In this document: positions 1-9,146 of the stretch, in pieces | How positions within the stretch are numbered: the stretch's first letter is position 1 | Layout of the letters: every line of letters starts with the position of its first letter | Assembly: GCA_963720805.1 (NCBI GenBank) | Contig: CAVRGT010000012.1 | Location: 186,001 to 250,000 of the forward strand | Length of the DNA stretch: 64,000 bases | From: VRUE01 sp963720805 | GTDB lineage: Bacteria; Actinomycetota; Thermoleophilia; Solirubrobacterales; 70-9 | Direction: 5' to 3' | The notes under the pieces: model-generated | Databases searched by the model: none | What the model was told of the DNA's origin: nothing | The model's input: only the letters and a program-made list of their open reading frames with translations | Program-made: the position numbers and the translations under genes

Positions 1-1212
1 TTCGCCGATCGCGGTGGCGACCGAGTGCCAGTCCGGCCGCTGCAGGGCCGGCGAGACGCTCGCCCAGATCGAGAAGGCGAGCGAGTAGGCGACCAGCAGC
101 CCGGCGAGAACGGCGCCGCTGCGCCGGGCGCCGCGCAGGGTGAAACCGACCGCCAGGGCGACCAGCAGCGGCACCAGGGCGGGCAGCAGGTTGCGGGCCA
201 GGACGTAGTCCTTGCTCGAGTCGAGCAGGGCGATCGCCAGCGGGACGATGACGGTGACCGCGGCAAGCGCCAGCGGGATGCCGGCGGCGCGGCGCTCGCG
301 GCGCTCGCCGCGGGCGAAGACGAGCCAGGCCCCCGCGATCGCGATCAGGCCGGGGATGACCGCCAGCAGCGGGTGCTCGGGCTGGGCGATGATGTCGCCG
401 GTCTCGCCCAGGGCAAAGGTCAGGGCGGTCTCCCAGAGCCGGTGCCAGAGGCTGAAGTTGCTGATCCATTCGGCGTGGGAGAACGACATCTGGTGCAGCA
501 GCAACGGCGCCAGCAGCAGGCCCGCACCGAAGACGATCCAGAGCCCGGGAAACGCGCCTCCCGCTTCCCTGCCCCGGCGGCGCAGCAGCCAGAGCGCCTC
601 GGCGGCGATCGGGAAGGCGGCGAAGTAGTGGGTGCCGAGGGCAAGCGCCGAGGCGATGCCCCAGGCGATCGAGTCGCGGCGGCGGCCGTGGTCCAGGGCG
701 CGGACGAAGTGGAGCAGCGAGAGGGCGGTGAGCAGGACGAAGAGCGCGTAGGCGCGCGCCTCCTGCGAGTACCAGAGCAGCATCGGGTTGACCGCGACCA
801 GGGCGGCGGCGACGACGCCGGCGCGGCGGCTGCTCAGCTCGGCGCCGAGCAGGTAGGCGACCGGGACCGTGGCGATCCCGGCGACGGCCGAGACCGAGCG
901 CAGGCCGAGCTCGCCGGTCCCGGTCAGCTGGGTCCAGGCCCAGGCGACCGCGTAATAGAGCGGCGGCGCCGACTCGCTGAAGCCGACCGCGTCCATCGCG
1001 TGCCAGAAGCCATCGCGCAGGATGCGACTGGTGGTGACGATCTCGTCGTGGTGGTAGCTCTGCACCCCGAGCGTGGCGAAGCGCAGCGCCCCGGCGAGAA
1101 CGGTGAGCCCGGCGACGATCCAAAAGGTGCGAGACCGAGCTCGCACGAACTCGCCGATCGATTCCAGATAGGTCGAAATGCTGCTGCTGCGCAGCGCCCC
1201 GGCGGCCTCCAT
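1..1212 (-). CDS. GT39-type membrane glycosyltransferase, C-terminus cut by window edge
   Basis: The minus-strand frame is open from ATG at 1212 to the left edge (404 codons, no stop). The N-terminus has a short cytoplasmic stretch and a first membrane helix (FWIVAGLTVLAGALRFATLG). The loop motif YHHDEIVTTSR follows, which matches the acidic Asp-Glu pair of the PMT/ArnT-like (GT39, GT-C fold) family. Many hydrophobic segments come after it. Family members transfer sugars from polyprenyl phosphates to lipids or proteins on the outer membrane face; the substrate here cannot be read. It starts 6 nt after the lon stop on the same strand, so it may be the last gene of the hsp20-lon unit. The family call is good and the function is general only. 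Confidence 0.8.
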   Translation of the reverse strand, partial: MEAAGALRSSSISTYLESIGEFVRARSRTFWIVAGLTVLAGALRFATLGVQSYHHDEIVTTSRILRDGFWHAMDAVGFSESAPPLYYAVAWAWTQLTGTGELGLRSVSAVAGIATVPVAYLLGAELSSRRAGVVAAALVAVNPMLLWYSQEARAYALFVLLTALSLLHFVRALDHGRRRDSIAWGIASALALGTHYFAAFPIAAEALWLLRRRGREAGGAFPGLWIVFGAGLLLAPLLLHQMSFSHAEWISNFSLWHRLWETALTFALGETGDIIAQPEHPLLAVIPGLIAIAGAWLVFARGERRERRAAGIPLALAAVTVIVPLAIALLDSSKDYVLARNLLPALVPLLVALAVGFTLRGARRSGAVLAGLLVAYSLAFSIWASVSPALQRPDWHSVATAIGE

Positions 1213-1217
1213 CGCGA

Positions 1218-3605
<2,388 letters not shown>

Positions 3606-3630
3606 CAGCGCCGCCTCGCGGGAGTCGGCA

Positions 3631-4038
3631 CTAGTCCCGCCCGATCGGGATCCGGCGGGTGGTCTCGGACGGATCGCGCAGCGGCAGCTCGATCCGCAGC
3701 ACGCCGTCTTCGTAGGTCGCCGAGGCGCGCTCGGCGTCGACATCCACCTGCAGCTCGACCACACGCCGGAAGGGCCCGGAGGGAATCTCGACCTGCTGGT
3801 AGACCCGTCCTTCGGTCTCCTGCACCTGCCGCTCCCCGACGATCGCCAGCTGCCTGGTGCCGACCTCGATGCCGACCTCGTCTAGCTCAACGCCTGCGAG
3901 GTCGACCTTGACCACGGCCCGCTGCGGATCGCCGCAGTAGTAGACGTCCACGTTCGGCGTAAAGCCCCTGCTCCTGCGCGAGACGTAGGTAGTCCGCGCC
4001 CACGCATATAGGTCCCGCTCCGGCATCGACCCGAACAT
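3631..4038 (-). CDS. Hsp20/alpha-crystallin small heat-shock protein
   Basis: 135 aa. The alpha-crystallin domain runs from about residue 27 (VDVYYCGDPQRAVVKVDLAGV) to GVLRIELPL near residue 118. The C-terminal IPI tripeptide, which matches the I-x-I dimer-contact motif, is present. Family role: ATP-independent holdase for unfolding proteins. It lies directly upstream of lon, which fits a chaperone-protease stress pair. Start ATG 4038; an alternative ATG at 4026 is possible, and neither has an obvious Shine-Dalgarno sequence. Confidence 0.92.
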   Translation of the reverse strand: MFGSMPERDLYAWARTTYVSRRSRGFTPNVDVYYCGDPQRAVVKVDLAGVELDEVGIEVGTRQLAIVGERQVQETEGRVYQQVEIPSGPFRRVVELQVDVDAERASATYEDGVLRIELPLRDPSETTRRIPIGRD

Positions 4039-4059
4039 TAGCCCGACCGGCTACTCGCG

Positions 4060-4143
4060 GGGGGTGGCGCCGAATGGGGGTACCACCCGAGGAAGCTTTA
4101 GCTACCGCAGGGTGGTGGGCCCCATTCGGCGACAGGACCCGCC
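4060..4143. repeat. ~90-bp palindromic element, intergenic copy
   Basis: Arms CGCCGAATGGGG (4068-4079) and CCCCATTCGGCG (4120-4131) are perfect inverted repeats. A second nested pair is ACCACCC (4082-4088) and GGGTGGT (4110-4116). The loop contains GAGGAAGCTTTAGCTACCG. The same loop and the flank GGCGACAGGACC recur inside dnaX at about 57781-57876, and an inverted relative lies at about 57500-57605. It lies upstream of hsp20, between it and the small Cys protein gene. Confidence 0.8.
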
Positions 4144-4147
4144 GCGC

Positions 4148-4342
4148 TTAGGCGGTCTGAGCTTGTGCCTGCGACCCCCACCGGGGTGGCCTCATGAGCA
4201 GCACGGGCTGCCTCGGCGGCACCAGCCCCTCGGGCCGGTTCGGCCTGAAGGTCGTGCAGGGCTCATCCAGCTCGAGCGCACAAAGCAGGTTCCTGCGGAA
4301 GTAACAGTCGTCGCAGGTCGGCGGTTTGGGCTTGCGCGGCAC
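4148..4342 (-). CDS. Small cysteine-containing conserved-type protein
   Basis: 64 aa from a GTG start at 4342. The N-terminal half holds CDDCYFRRNLLCALELDEPC: four Cys in a CxxC-x7-C-x7-C layout that could bind a metal. Arg/Pro-rich sequence follows. I read it as real because the Cys spacing looks like a ligand set and the codons look normal for this genome. It is short and I do not recognise a named family. Function unknown. Confidence 0.55.
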   Translation of the reverse strand: MPRKPKPPTCDDCYFRRNLLCALELDEPCTTFRPNRPEGLVPPRQPVLLMRPPRWGSQAQAQTA

Positions 4343-4479
4343 GGCGCCGATATTGCCATCGCCGTGACTCTTTCGTGCGGCTCAATTCCGCAAAGCGCAA
4401 CGTTCTTGACACAGTCTCGTCACAGGTTCCCCGCGTCTTGCGGGAGCCGGCGCCCGCCGCCGCTACCATTCGGCCTCCG

Positions 4480-5106
4480 ATGGAGTCTTCCAGCACGACC
4501 GACAAGCTCGCCGCCTCGCCGCAGCTGTTCGAGAGCGACTTCCTCAACTTCTTCTCGCGGGTGCACCCCGCGATCCCGGCGATCGTCTTCGTGCCCGTGG
4601 TGATTGCCGGGGAGTGGCTCGGCGCCGACCACGGTTATGCGGTCTGGCAGTTGCTCCTGCTCAGCCTCGCCGGAATCGGCATCTGGACCCTGACCGAGTA
4701 CTGGTTGCACCGGCTGATCTTCCACTGGCAGCCCGACAACGCCTTCGGGCGCCGCATGCACTTCATCATCCACGGCATCCATCACGACCACCCCAACGAC
4801 AAGCTGCGGCTGGTCATGCCCCCCGCCGTGGCGATCCCCCTGGCGGCACTCTTCTACTTCGCCTTCACGCTGATCTTCGGCACCCCGGCCGCCTATCCGC
4901 TCTTCGCCGGCTTCATCCTCGGCTACCTCTTCTACGACTACACGCACTATTACGTGCACCACTTCGTCCCCAAATCCGACTTCGGCAAGCGCCTGCGCGA
5001 GCAGCACATGCGCCATCACTTCCAGGACCACCGCTACGGCTACGGCGTCTCCTCGCCGATCTGGGACGTCGTCTTCCGCACCCTGCCGCGCCGGCGCAAC
5101 CGCTAG
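4480..5106 (+). CDS. Sterol desaturase / fatty acid hydroxylase family protein
   Basis: 208 aa from ATG 4480 (the frame is open upstream to 4375, but the earlier part looks non-coding). Membrane segments hold the di-iron histidine clusters HRLIFH, HGIHHDH, HYYVHH and HMRHHFQDH in the usual order. This is the FA2H/Scs7-like fatty acid 2-hydroxylase branch, which hydroxylates acyl chains of membrane lipids using O2. All histidine motifs are present, so it should be active. The substrate is not determinable. It appears monocistronic. Confidence 0.9.
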   Translation: MESSSTTDKLAASPQLFESDFLNFFSRVHPAIPAIVFVPVVIAGEWLGADHGYAVWQLLLLSLAGIGIWTLTEYWLHRLIFHWQPDNAFGRRMHFIIHGIHHDHPNDKLRLVMPPAVAIPLAALFYFAFTLIFGTPAAYPLFAGFILGYLFYDYTHYYVHHFVPKSDFGKRLREQHMRHHFQDHRYGYGVSSPIWDVVFRTLPRRRNR

Positions 5107-5113
5107 CCCGCGG

Positions 5114-5159
5114 TTCCGCTGCGCCTTATCTGGCCATAGCCCGCATAAAGCGCACCGGA
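5114..5159. repeat. Degenerate copy of the 46-bp hairpin repeat
   Basis: The right part, GCATAAAGCGCACCGGA, is the exact reverse complement of the left arm of the repeats at 33686 and 56693. The left part, TTCCGCTGCGCCTTAT, is an imperfect partner. It lies just after the fatty acid hydroxylase stop, so it may act as a transcript-end hairpin. The copy is weaker than the other two. Confidence 0.6.
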
Positions 5160-5271
5160 CTCAGTGTGTGTGCCGGCACTTGGTACGCGGCAGTTCTCCA
5201 CGGCCGCACTGCGTGAAATCACCGCCGGCGGGGTAGCTTCGACCAAATGGCCAGAGTTAAAGAGGCGAATT

Positions 5272-5302
5272 TGACTATACGAATAGTCACTGTCACTGTG
5301 AC
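5272..5302. promoter_or_regulatory. Two adjacent small palindromes upstream of the AT-hook gene
   Basis: TGACTAT-ACGA-ATAGTCA (5272-5289) is a perfect inverted repeat with 7-nt arms. It is followed by the odd palindrome GTCACTGTGAC (5292-5302). They lie 66-96 nt before the AT-hook protein start, in the only AT-richer stretch of this gap. They are candidate operator or promoter elements. No convincing -35/-10 pair could be fixed. Confidence 0.35.
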
Positions 5303-5367
5303 TCTGCCACACTCCGCAGCAGCTGACGACCCGTTCGCCTTTGCGCTCGCGGGAGGAAAGGAAGGAA

Positions 5368-5787
5368 ATGCCCAGCACCAGCAACGTACTCGATGAGGCT
5401 CTAGACCTCGTCAAGAAGAGACTCGCGGAGCTCGACGAGGAGCGTAAGCGCCTTGAGCGTGCACTCACCGAGCTTGGTGGCACCGTCACACGTCGACCCG
5501 GTCGCCCCCCCGGCTCCGGACGCGGCCCCGGTCGCCCCCGTAAAAACGCCGCCGCGGCACCAGCCGCCGCGACGACCACCGCCCCGCGTAAACGCCGTCG
5601 CCGCCGTCGCGGTGGCACCCGCGCTGACCAGGCAGTCGCTCTGGTCGAGCAGAACCCCGGCATCTCCGCATCTGAGATCGCCAAAGCGATGAAAATCAAA
5701 CCGAATTACCTGTACCGGGTTCTCGGCGAAATGGAGAAAGAGGGCCGCGTCACCAAGAAGGGACGCGAGTACCACCCCGGTAAATAG
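5368..5787 (+). CDS. AT-hook / winged-helix DNA-binding protein
   Basis: 139 aa. ATG 5368 is supported by GGGAGGAAAGGAAGGAA directly upstream. Layout: an N-terminal coiled coil (residues about 5-38, VKKRLAELDEERKRLERAL), then two AT-hook-like GRP cores (RRPGRPPG, GRGPGRPRKN), an Ala/Arg-rich basic linker with RKRRRRRRGG, and a C-terminal helix-turn-helix (QAVALVEQNPGISASEIAKA to LGEMEKEGRVTKKG). It resembles a small nucleoid-associated protein or regulator that joins minor-groove binding to a winged helix. Strong RBS and terminator suggest high expression. Targets unknown. Confidence 0.85.
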   Translation: MPSTSNVLDEALDLVKKRLAELDEERKRLERALTELGGTVTRRPGRPPGSGRGPGRPRKNAAAAPAAATTTAPRKRRRRRRGGTRADQAVALVEQNPGISASEIAKAMKIKPNYLYRVLGEMEKEGRVTKKGREYHPGK

Positions 5788-5814
5788 CGCCTGAAACTTC
5801 GCGCTTTGCTGAAC

Positions 5815-5851
5815 AAGGCCGGCCCCCAATTGGGGGCCGGCCTTTTTTGTG
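5815..5851 (+). terminator. Rho-independent terminator
   Basis: Perfect GC-rich stem AAGGCCGGCCCCCA/TGGGGGCCGGCCTT with a tiny AT loop, followed by a run of six T. It ends the AT-hook gene on the plus strand and lies 20 nt before the convergent mdh stop. It is the clearest intrinsic terminator in the window. Confidence 0.93.
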
Positions 5852-5871
5852 ACTACTTAAAGCAGGCCGAG

Positions 5872-6858
5872 CTAAAGCAGGCCGAGCCCGCTCACCGCGT
5901 CGCGCTCCTCGCGCAACTCGGCGGCGCTGCCGTCAATCCGGGACCGTGAGAACTCCGGAACATCGAGACCCTCGACGATCGACCACTCACCGCCGCTACA
6001 GGCGCAGGGGAAGCCGGCGACGATTCCCTCCTCGACGCCGTAGGAACCGTCGGCGGGCACACCCATCGAGACCCAGTCGCCCTCCGCGGTACCGAGCACC
6101 CAGTCGTGAACGTGATCAATCGCGGCGTTGGCAGCCGAGGCGGCGCTGGACGCCCCGCGGGCCTCGATGATCGCGGCACCGCGTTTGGCAACCCGGGGAA
6201 TGAACTCATCGGCGATCCAGGCCTGATCGTCGACCGCGTCCCAGACGCTCTGGCCGTTGACCTTGGCGTTGACGAGGTCCGGGTACTGAGTGGTCGAGTG
6301 GTTGCCCCAAACCGTCATGTTGGTGACGTCGGAGACCCCCTTGCCCAGCTTGTTGGCGACCTGCGCGATCGCGCGGTTGTGATCCAGTCGCATCATCGCG
6401 GTGAAACGCACGCGCGGAACACCGTCAGCGTTCGACATCGCGATCAGGCAGTTGGTGTTGGCGGGGTTGCCGACGACGAGAATTCGAACGTCCTCGGCGG
6501 CGCCGGAGGCAATCGCTTCACCTTGGGGCTTGAAGATTCCACCGTTCGCCTCGAGCAGGTCGGAACGCTCCATGCCAGGGCCGCGCGGGCGAGCGCCAAC
6601 CAGCAGGCCGACGTTGCAGCCGTCAAACGCCTGCCTCGGGTCATCGAAGATGTCAATTCGGCTCAACAGCGGAAAGGCGCAGTCGTCGAGCTCCATCGCG
6701 GTTCCCTCGGCGGCCTTGACCGCATCGGGGATCTCCAAAAGGCTCAGCTCAACCGGCGTATCGGGGCCGAGCATCTGGCCGCTGGCGATACGGAAGAGAA
6801 GTGCGTAACCAATCTGCCCGGCGGCGCCGGTCACGGTGACTTTCACAGGGGTGCTCAC
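5872..6858 (-). CDS. mdh: Malate dehydrogenase
   Basis: 328 aa, the long actinobacterial type. NAD-binding Rossmann motif TGAAGQIGYALLFRIASG sits at residues 10-27. The substrate Arg loop RPRGPGMERSDLL and the catalytic His in WGNHST (about residue 187) are present. It oxidises malate to oxaloacetate in the TCA cycle. GTG start at 6858 with AGGAG about 11 nt upstream. It lies 37 nt downstream of icd on the same strand, so icd-mdh is probably one transcript. A 15-bp tandem duplication (5859-5888) spans the 3' end and leaves two copies of the terminal Gly-Leu-Leu-stop. Confidence 0.95.
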   Translation of the reverse strand: MSTPVKVTVTGAAGQIGYALLFRIASGQMLGPDTPVELSLLEIPDAVKAAEGTAMELDDCAFPLLSRIDIFDDPRQAFDGCNVGLLVGARPRGPGMERSDLLEANGGIFKPQGEAIASGAAEDVRILVVGNPANTNCLIAMSNADGVPRVRFTAMMRLDHNRAIAQVANKLGKGVSDVTNMTVWGNHSTTQYPDLVNAKVNGQSVWDAVDDQAWIADEFIPRVAKRGAAIIEARGASSAASAANAAIDHVHDWVLGTAEGDWVSMGVPADGSYGVEEGIVAGFPCACSGGEWSIVEGLDVPEFSRSRIDGSAAELREERDAVSGLGLL

Positions 6859-6895
6859 AGAGTCTCTATCTCCTGGATTCGTAGTTTTAGAAGAA

Positions 6896-8110
6896 CTAGG
6901 ACATCGCCCGCCGCAGGGCCTCGTCGATCGAGCCGAGGAACTCCTGGGTGGTCTGGAACTCCTGGTCGGGGCCGACGAGCAGGGCCAAGTCTTTGGTCAT
7001 CTTCCCGGCTTCGACCGTCTCCACACAGACGCGCTCCAGGGTCTCGGCGAACTCGGAGACCGCGGGGGTGTCATCGAGCCGTCCGCGGGCGGCGAGGCCG
7101 CGCGTCCAGGCGAAGATCGAGGCGATCGGGTTGGTCGAGGTGGGTTCGCCCTGCTGGTGGCGGCGGTAGTGACGGGTGACGGTGCCGTGCGCGGCCTCGG
7201 CCTCGACCGTCTTGCCGTCGGGGCTCATCAGGACGCTGGTCATCAGGCCGAGTGAGCCGAAGCCCTGGGCGACGGTGTCGGACTGCACGTCACCGTCGTA
7301 GTTCTTGCAGGCCCAAACGTAACCGCCCTCCCACTTCATCGCCGCCGCAACCATGTCGTCGATCAGGCGGTGTTCGTAGGTGATTCCCGCGGCCTCGAAG
7401 TCGGCCTTGAACTCACTCTCATAGACCTCGGCGAAGAGGTCCTTGAAGCGGCCGTCGTAGCGCTTCAGGATCGTGTTCTTGGTCGAGAGGTAGACCGGGT
7501 AGCCGCGGTCGAGGCCGTAGCGCATCGAGGCGCGGGCGAAATCGCGAATCGAGTCGTCGAGGTTGTACATCGCCATCGCGATACCGCCGCCGGGGAAGTC
7601 ATAGACATCGAGCTCAACCGGCTCGCTGCCGTCCTTGGGCGTGTAGGTGAGGGTCAGCGTGCCCTCGCCGGGGACGACCATGTCGGTGGCGCGGTACTGG
7701 TCGCCGAAAGCGTGGCGGCCGATCACGATCGGCTTGGTCCAACCCGGTACCAGGCGCGGGATGTTGGCGATCACGATCGGCTCGCGGAAGATGACGCCGC
7801 CGAGGATGTTGCGGATCGTCCCGTTCGGCGAGCGGTACATGTCGGCGAGGCCGAACTCCTCGACCCGCGCCTCGTCAGGGGTGATCGTCGCGCACTTGAC
7901 GCCGACGCCGTGCTGCTTGATCGCGTTGGCGGCGTCGACCGTGATCTGGTCGCGGGTCGCGTCGCGACTCTCGATGCCGAGGTCGAAATAGATCAGCTCG
8001 AGATCGAGGTAGGGCAGGATCAGCTGCTCCTTGATGAAGGCCCAGATGATCCGGGTCATCTCGTCGCCGTCAAGCTCGACGATCGGGTTCTTGACTGGGA
8101 TCTTTGCCAC
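6896..8110 (-). CDS. icd: NADP-dependent isocitrate dehydrogenase
   Basis: 404 aa from GTG 8110 (VAKIPVKNPIVELDGDEMTRIIW is the typical start of this eukaryote-like homodimeric IDH class). Motifs: ELDGDEMTRI, the substrate site YRSPNGTIRN, the metal-binding Asp region (HRLIDDMVAAAM, YDGDVQSDTVAQGFGSLGLMTS) and the nucleotide site HGTVTRHYRRHQQGEPTSTNP. It makes 2-oxoglutarate, CO2 and NADPH. The frame is open to 8206, but those residues overlap tetR. It begins 13 nt after the tetR stop, so read-through from the tetR promoter is possible. Confidence 0.95.
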   Translation of the reverse strand: MAKIPVKNPIVELDGDEMTRIIWAFIKEQLILPYLDLELIYFDLGIESRDATRDQITVDAANAIKQHGVGVKCATITPDEARVEEFGLADMYRSPNGTIRNILGGVIFREPIVIANIPRLVPGWTKPIVIGRHAFGDQYRATDMVVPGEGTLTLTYTPKDGSEPVELDVYDFPGGGIAMAMYNLDDSIRDFARASMRYGLDRGYPVYLSTKNTILKRYDGRFKDLFAEVYESEFKADFEAAGITYEHRLIDDMVAAAMKWEGGYVWACKNYDGDVQSDTVAQGFGSLGLMTSVLMSPDGKTVEAEAAHGTVTRHYRRHQQGEPTSTNPIASIFAWTRGLAARGRLDDTPAVSEFAETLERVCVETVEAGKMTKDLALLVGPDQEFQTTQEFLGSIDEALRRAMS

Positions 8111-8123
8111 GCGGCGGGCGATG

Positions 8124-8720
8124 CTACCGGCGCAGGCCTTCGAGCAGTTCAACGACAACCGCTTCGGAGCGCTCGCGCGCCGCTCGGCGGTCGGGAGCAA
8201 CAGCAATCAACGTCGCCGCCTCGATCATCGCCCCGAGCAGGATGATCGCGGTCATCTCGGGATCGTGCGGCTCCATTTCGCCCGCCTCGATCGCTGCCGA
8301 AACCGCCGCCTGCGCCAGCCCGATCCCCAACCCGGTCGCGGCGTCCCGCCAGCCCTCCCAGCCAAGCACGACGCGGCTCTGCAGGAGGCCGATGCGACGC
8401 AGCTCCTCGTCGGTCTCGCAGAGTTGCAGGTAGGCCCTGGTGCTCTCGAGCAGCGCGGCAAAGGGCGAGCCGGCGGCAATGGCGCGCTCGGCGACGAGCC
8501 CGAGGATCCGCCGCTCGCCGGTTTCGAAGACCTCTTTGAAGAGGTCTTGCTTGGAGGCGAAGTGGTGATAGAGGGCGCCACGGCTCACAGCGGAGCGCTC
8601 GAGAATCTCCTCAGTCGAGACATCGCCGTAATCACGTTCCATGAAGAGCTCGCGCGCCGCCTCGACCAGAGCCTCCCGGGCCCCCTCGCTGGGGCGCCCT
8701 CGCGCCCTCTTGCTTGCCAT
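8124..8720 (-). CDS. TetR family transcriptional regulator
   Basis: 198 aa. The N-terminal HTH (VEAARELFMERDYGDVSTEEILERSAVSRGALYHHFASKQDLFKEVF) is a textbook TetR domain; the C-terminal ligand domain is helical. ATG 8720 fits GGAG about 10 nt upstream better than GTG 8726. A TetR-type palindrome at 8741-8761 lies between this gene and the divergent DUF4242 gene, so autoregulation and control of the DUF4242-AidB side are likely. icd follows in the same direction. Ligand unknown. Confidence 0.93.
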   Translation of the reverse strand: MASKRARGRPSEGAREALVEAARELFMERDYGDVSTEEILERSAVSRGALYHHFASKQDLFKEVFETGERRILGLVAERAIAAGSPFAALLESTRAYLQLCETDEELRRIGLLQSRVVLGWEGWRDAATGLGIGLAQAAVSAAIEAGEMEPHDPEMTAIILLGAMIEAATLIAVAPDRRAARERSEAVVVELLEGLRR

Positions 8721-8740
8721 CGCCACCGCTCCGCACTACA

Positions 8741-8761
8741 TTACCGACATTCAGTCGGTAA
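8741..8761. promoter_or_regulatory. TetR operator palindrome
   Basis: Arms TTACCGAC (8741-8748) and GTCGGTAA (8754-8761) are perfect inverted repeats with a 5-nt spacer. They sit 20 nt upstream of tetR and 51 nt upstream of the DUF4242 start. Symmetry, length and placement are as expected for a TetR dimer site. Confidence 0.8.
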
Positions 8762-8812
8762 ATGATCGGCTCGGGTCTCCACTGTCCGTCGCCGCCGAAT
8801 ATGGAGGATGCG

Positions 8813-9115
8813 ATGAACACCTACGTGATCCGCAGGGAAAAGGCGTGGCAGTCGGCGGAGGAGCTGGAGGCGACAGCCGCACGCTCGAAACAGGTCGCCG
8901 AGGACGACTTCCCGGATGACATCTCCTGGATCCGCAGTTACGTGATCAGCGAGCCGGGCGGCACGCTCGGAACCGTCTGCATCTACCAGGCGACCGACGT
9001 CGACTCGGTCAGGCGCCATGCCGAGCGGGTCGACATGCCCGCCGACGAAATCCTCGAGGTCGCCGACACGGTCATCATCAGGCCCGATCCCCAGCCCGAG
9101 AGCGCCGCAAGCTGA
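8813..9115 (+). CDS. DUF4242 (SCO4226-like) small protein
   Basis: 100 aa. ATG 8813 has GGAGG at 8803-8807. The sequence MNTYVIRREKAWQSAEELEATAA...EDDFPDDISWIRSYV...GTLGTVCIYQATD...VRRHAERVDMPADEILEV matches the DUF4242 pattern. One member, SCO4226, is a small ferredoxin-like-fold nickel-binding protein. It is divergent from tetR across the operator, so it is probably the main TetR target. The role here is unknown. The AidB-like gene follows after 31 nt. Confidence 0.8.
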   Translation: MNTYVIRREKAWQSAEELEATAARSKQVAEDDFPDDISWIRSYVISEPGGTLGTVCIYQATDVDSVRRHAERVDMPADEILEVADTVIIRPDPQPESAAS

Positions 9116-9146
9116 CAGGACTCCCACCTCCTGCCAGAATGGGCGC

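Noticed and set aside
5859..5888. 15-bp tandem duplication at the mdh 3' end as a regulatory repeat
   Set aside because: Only two units, and they duplicate the terminal codons plus stop; a simple slippage event explains it.
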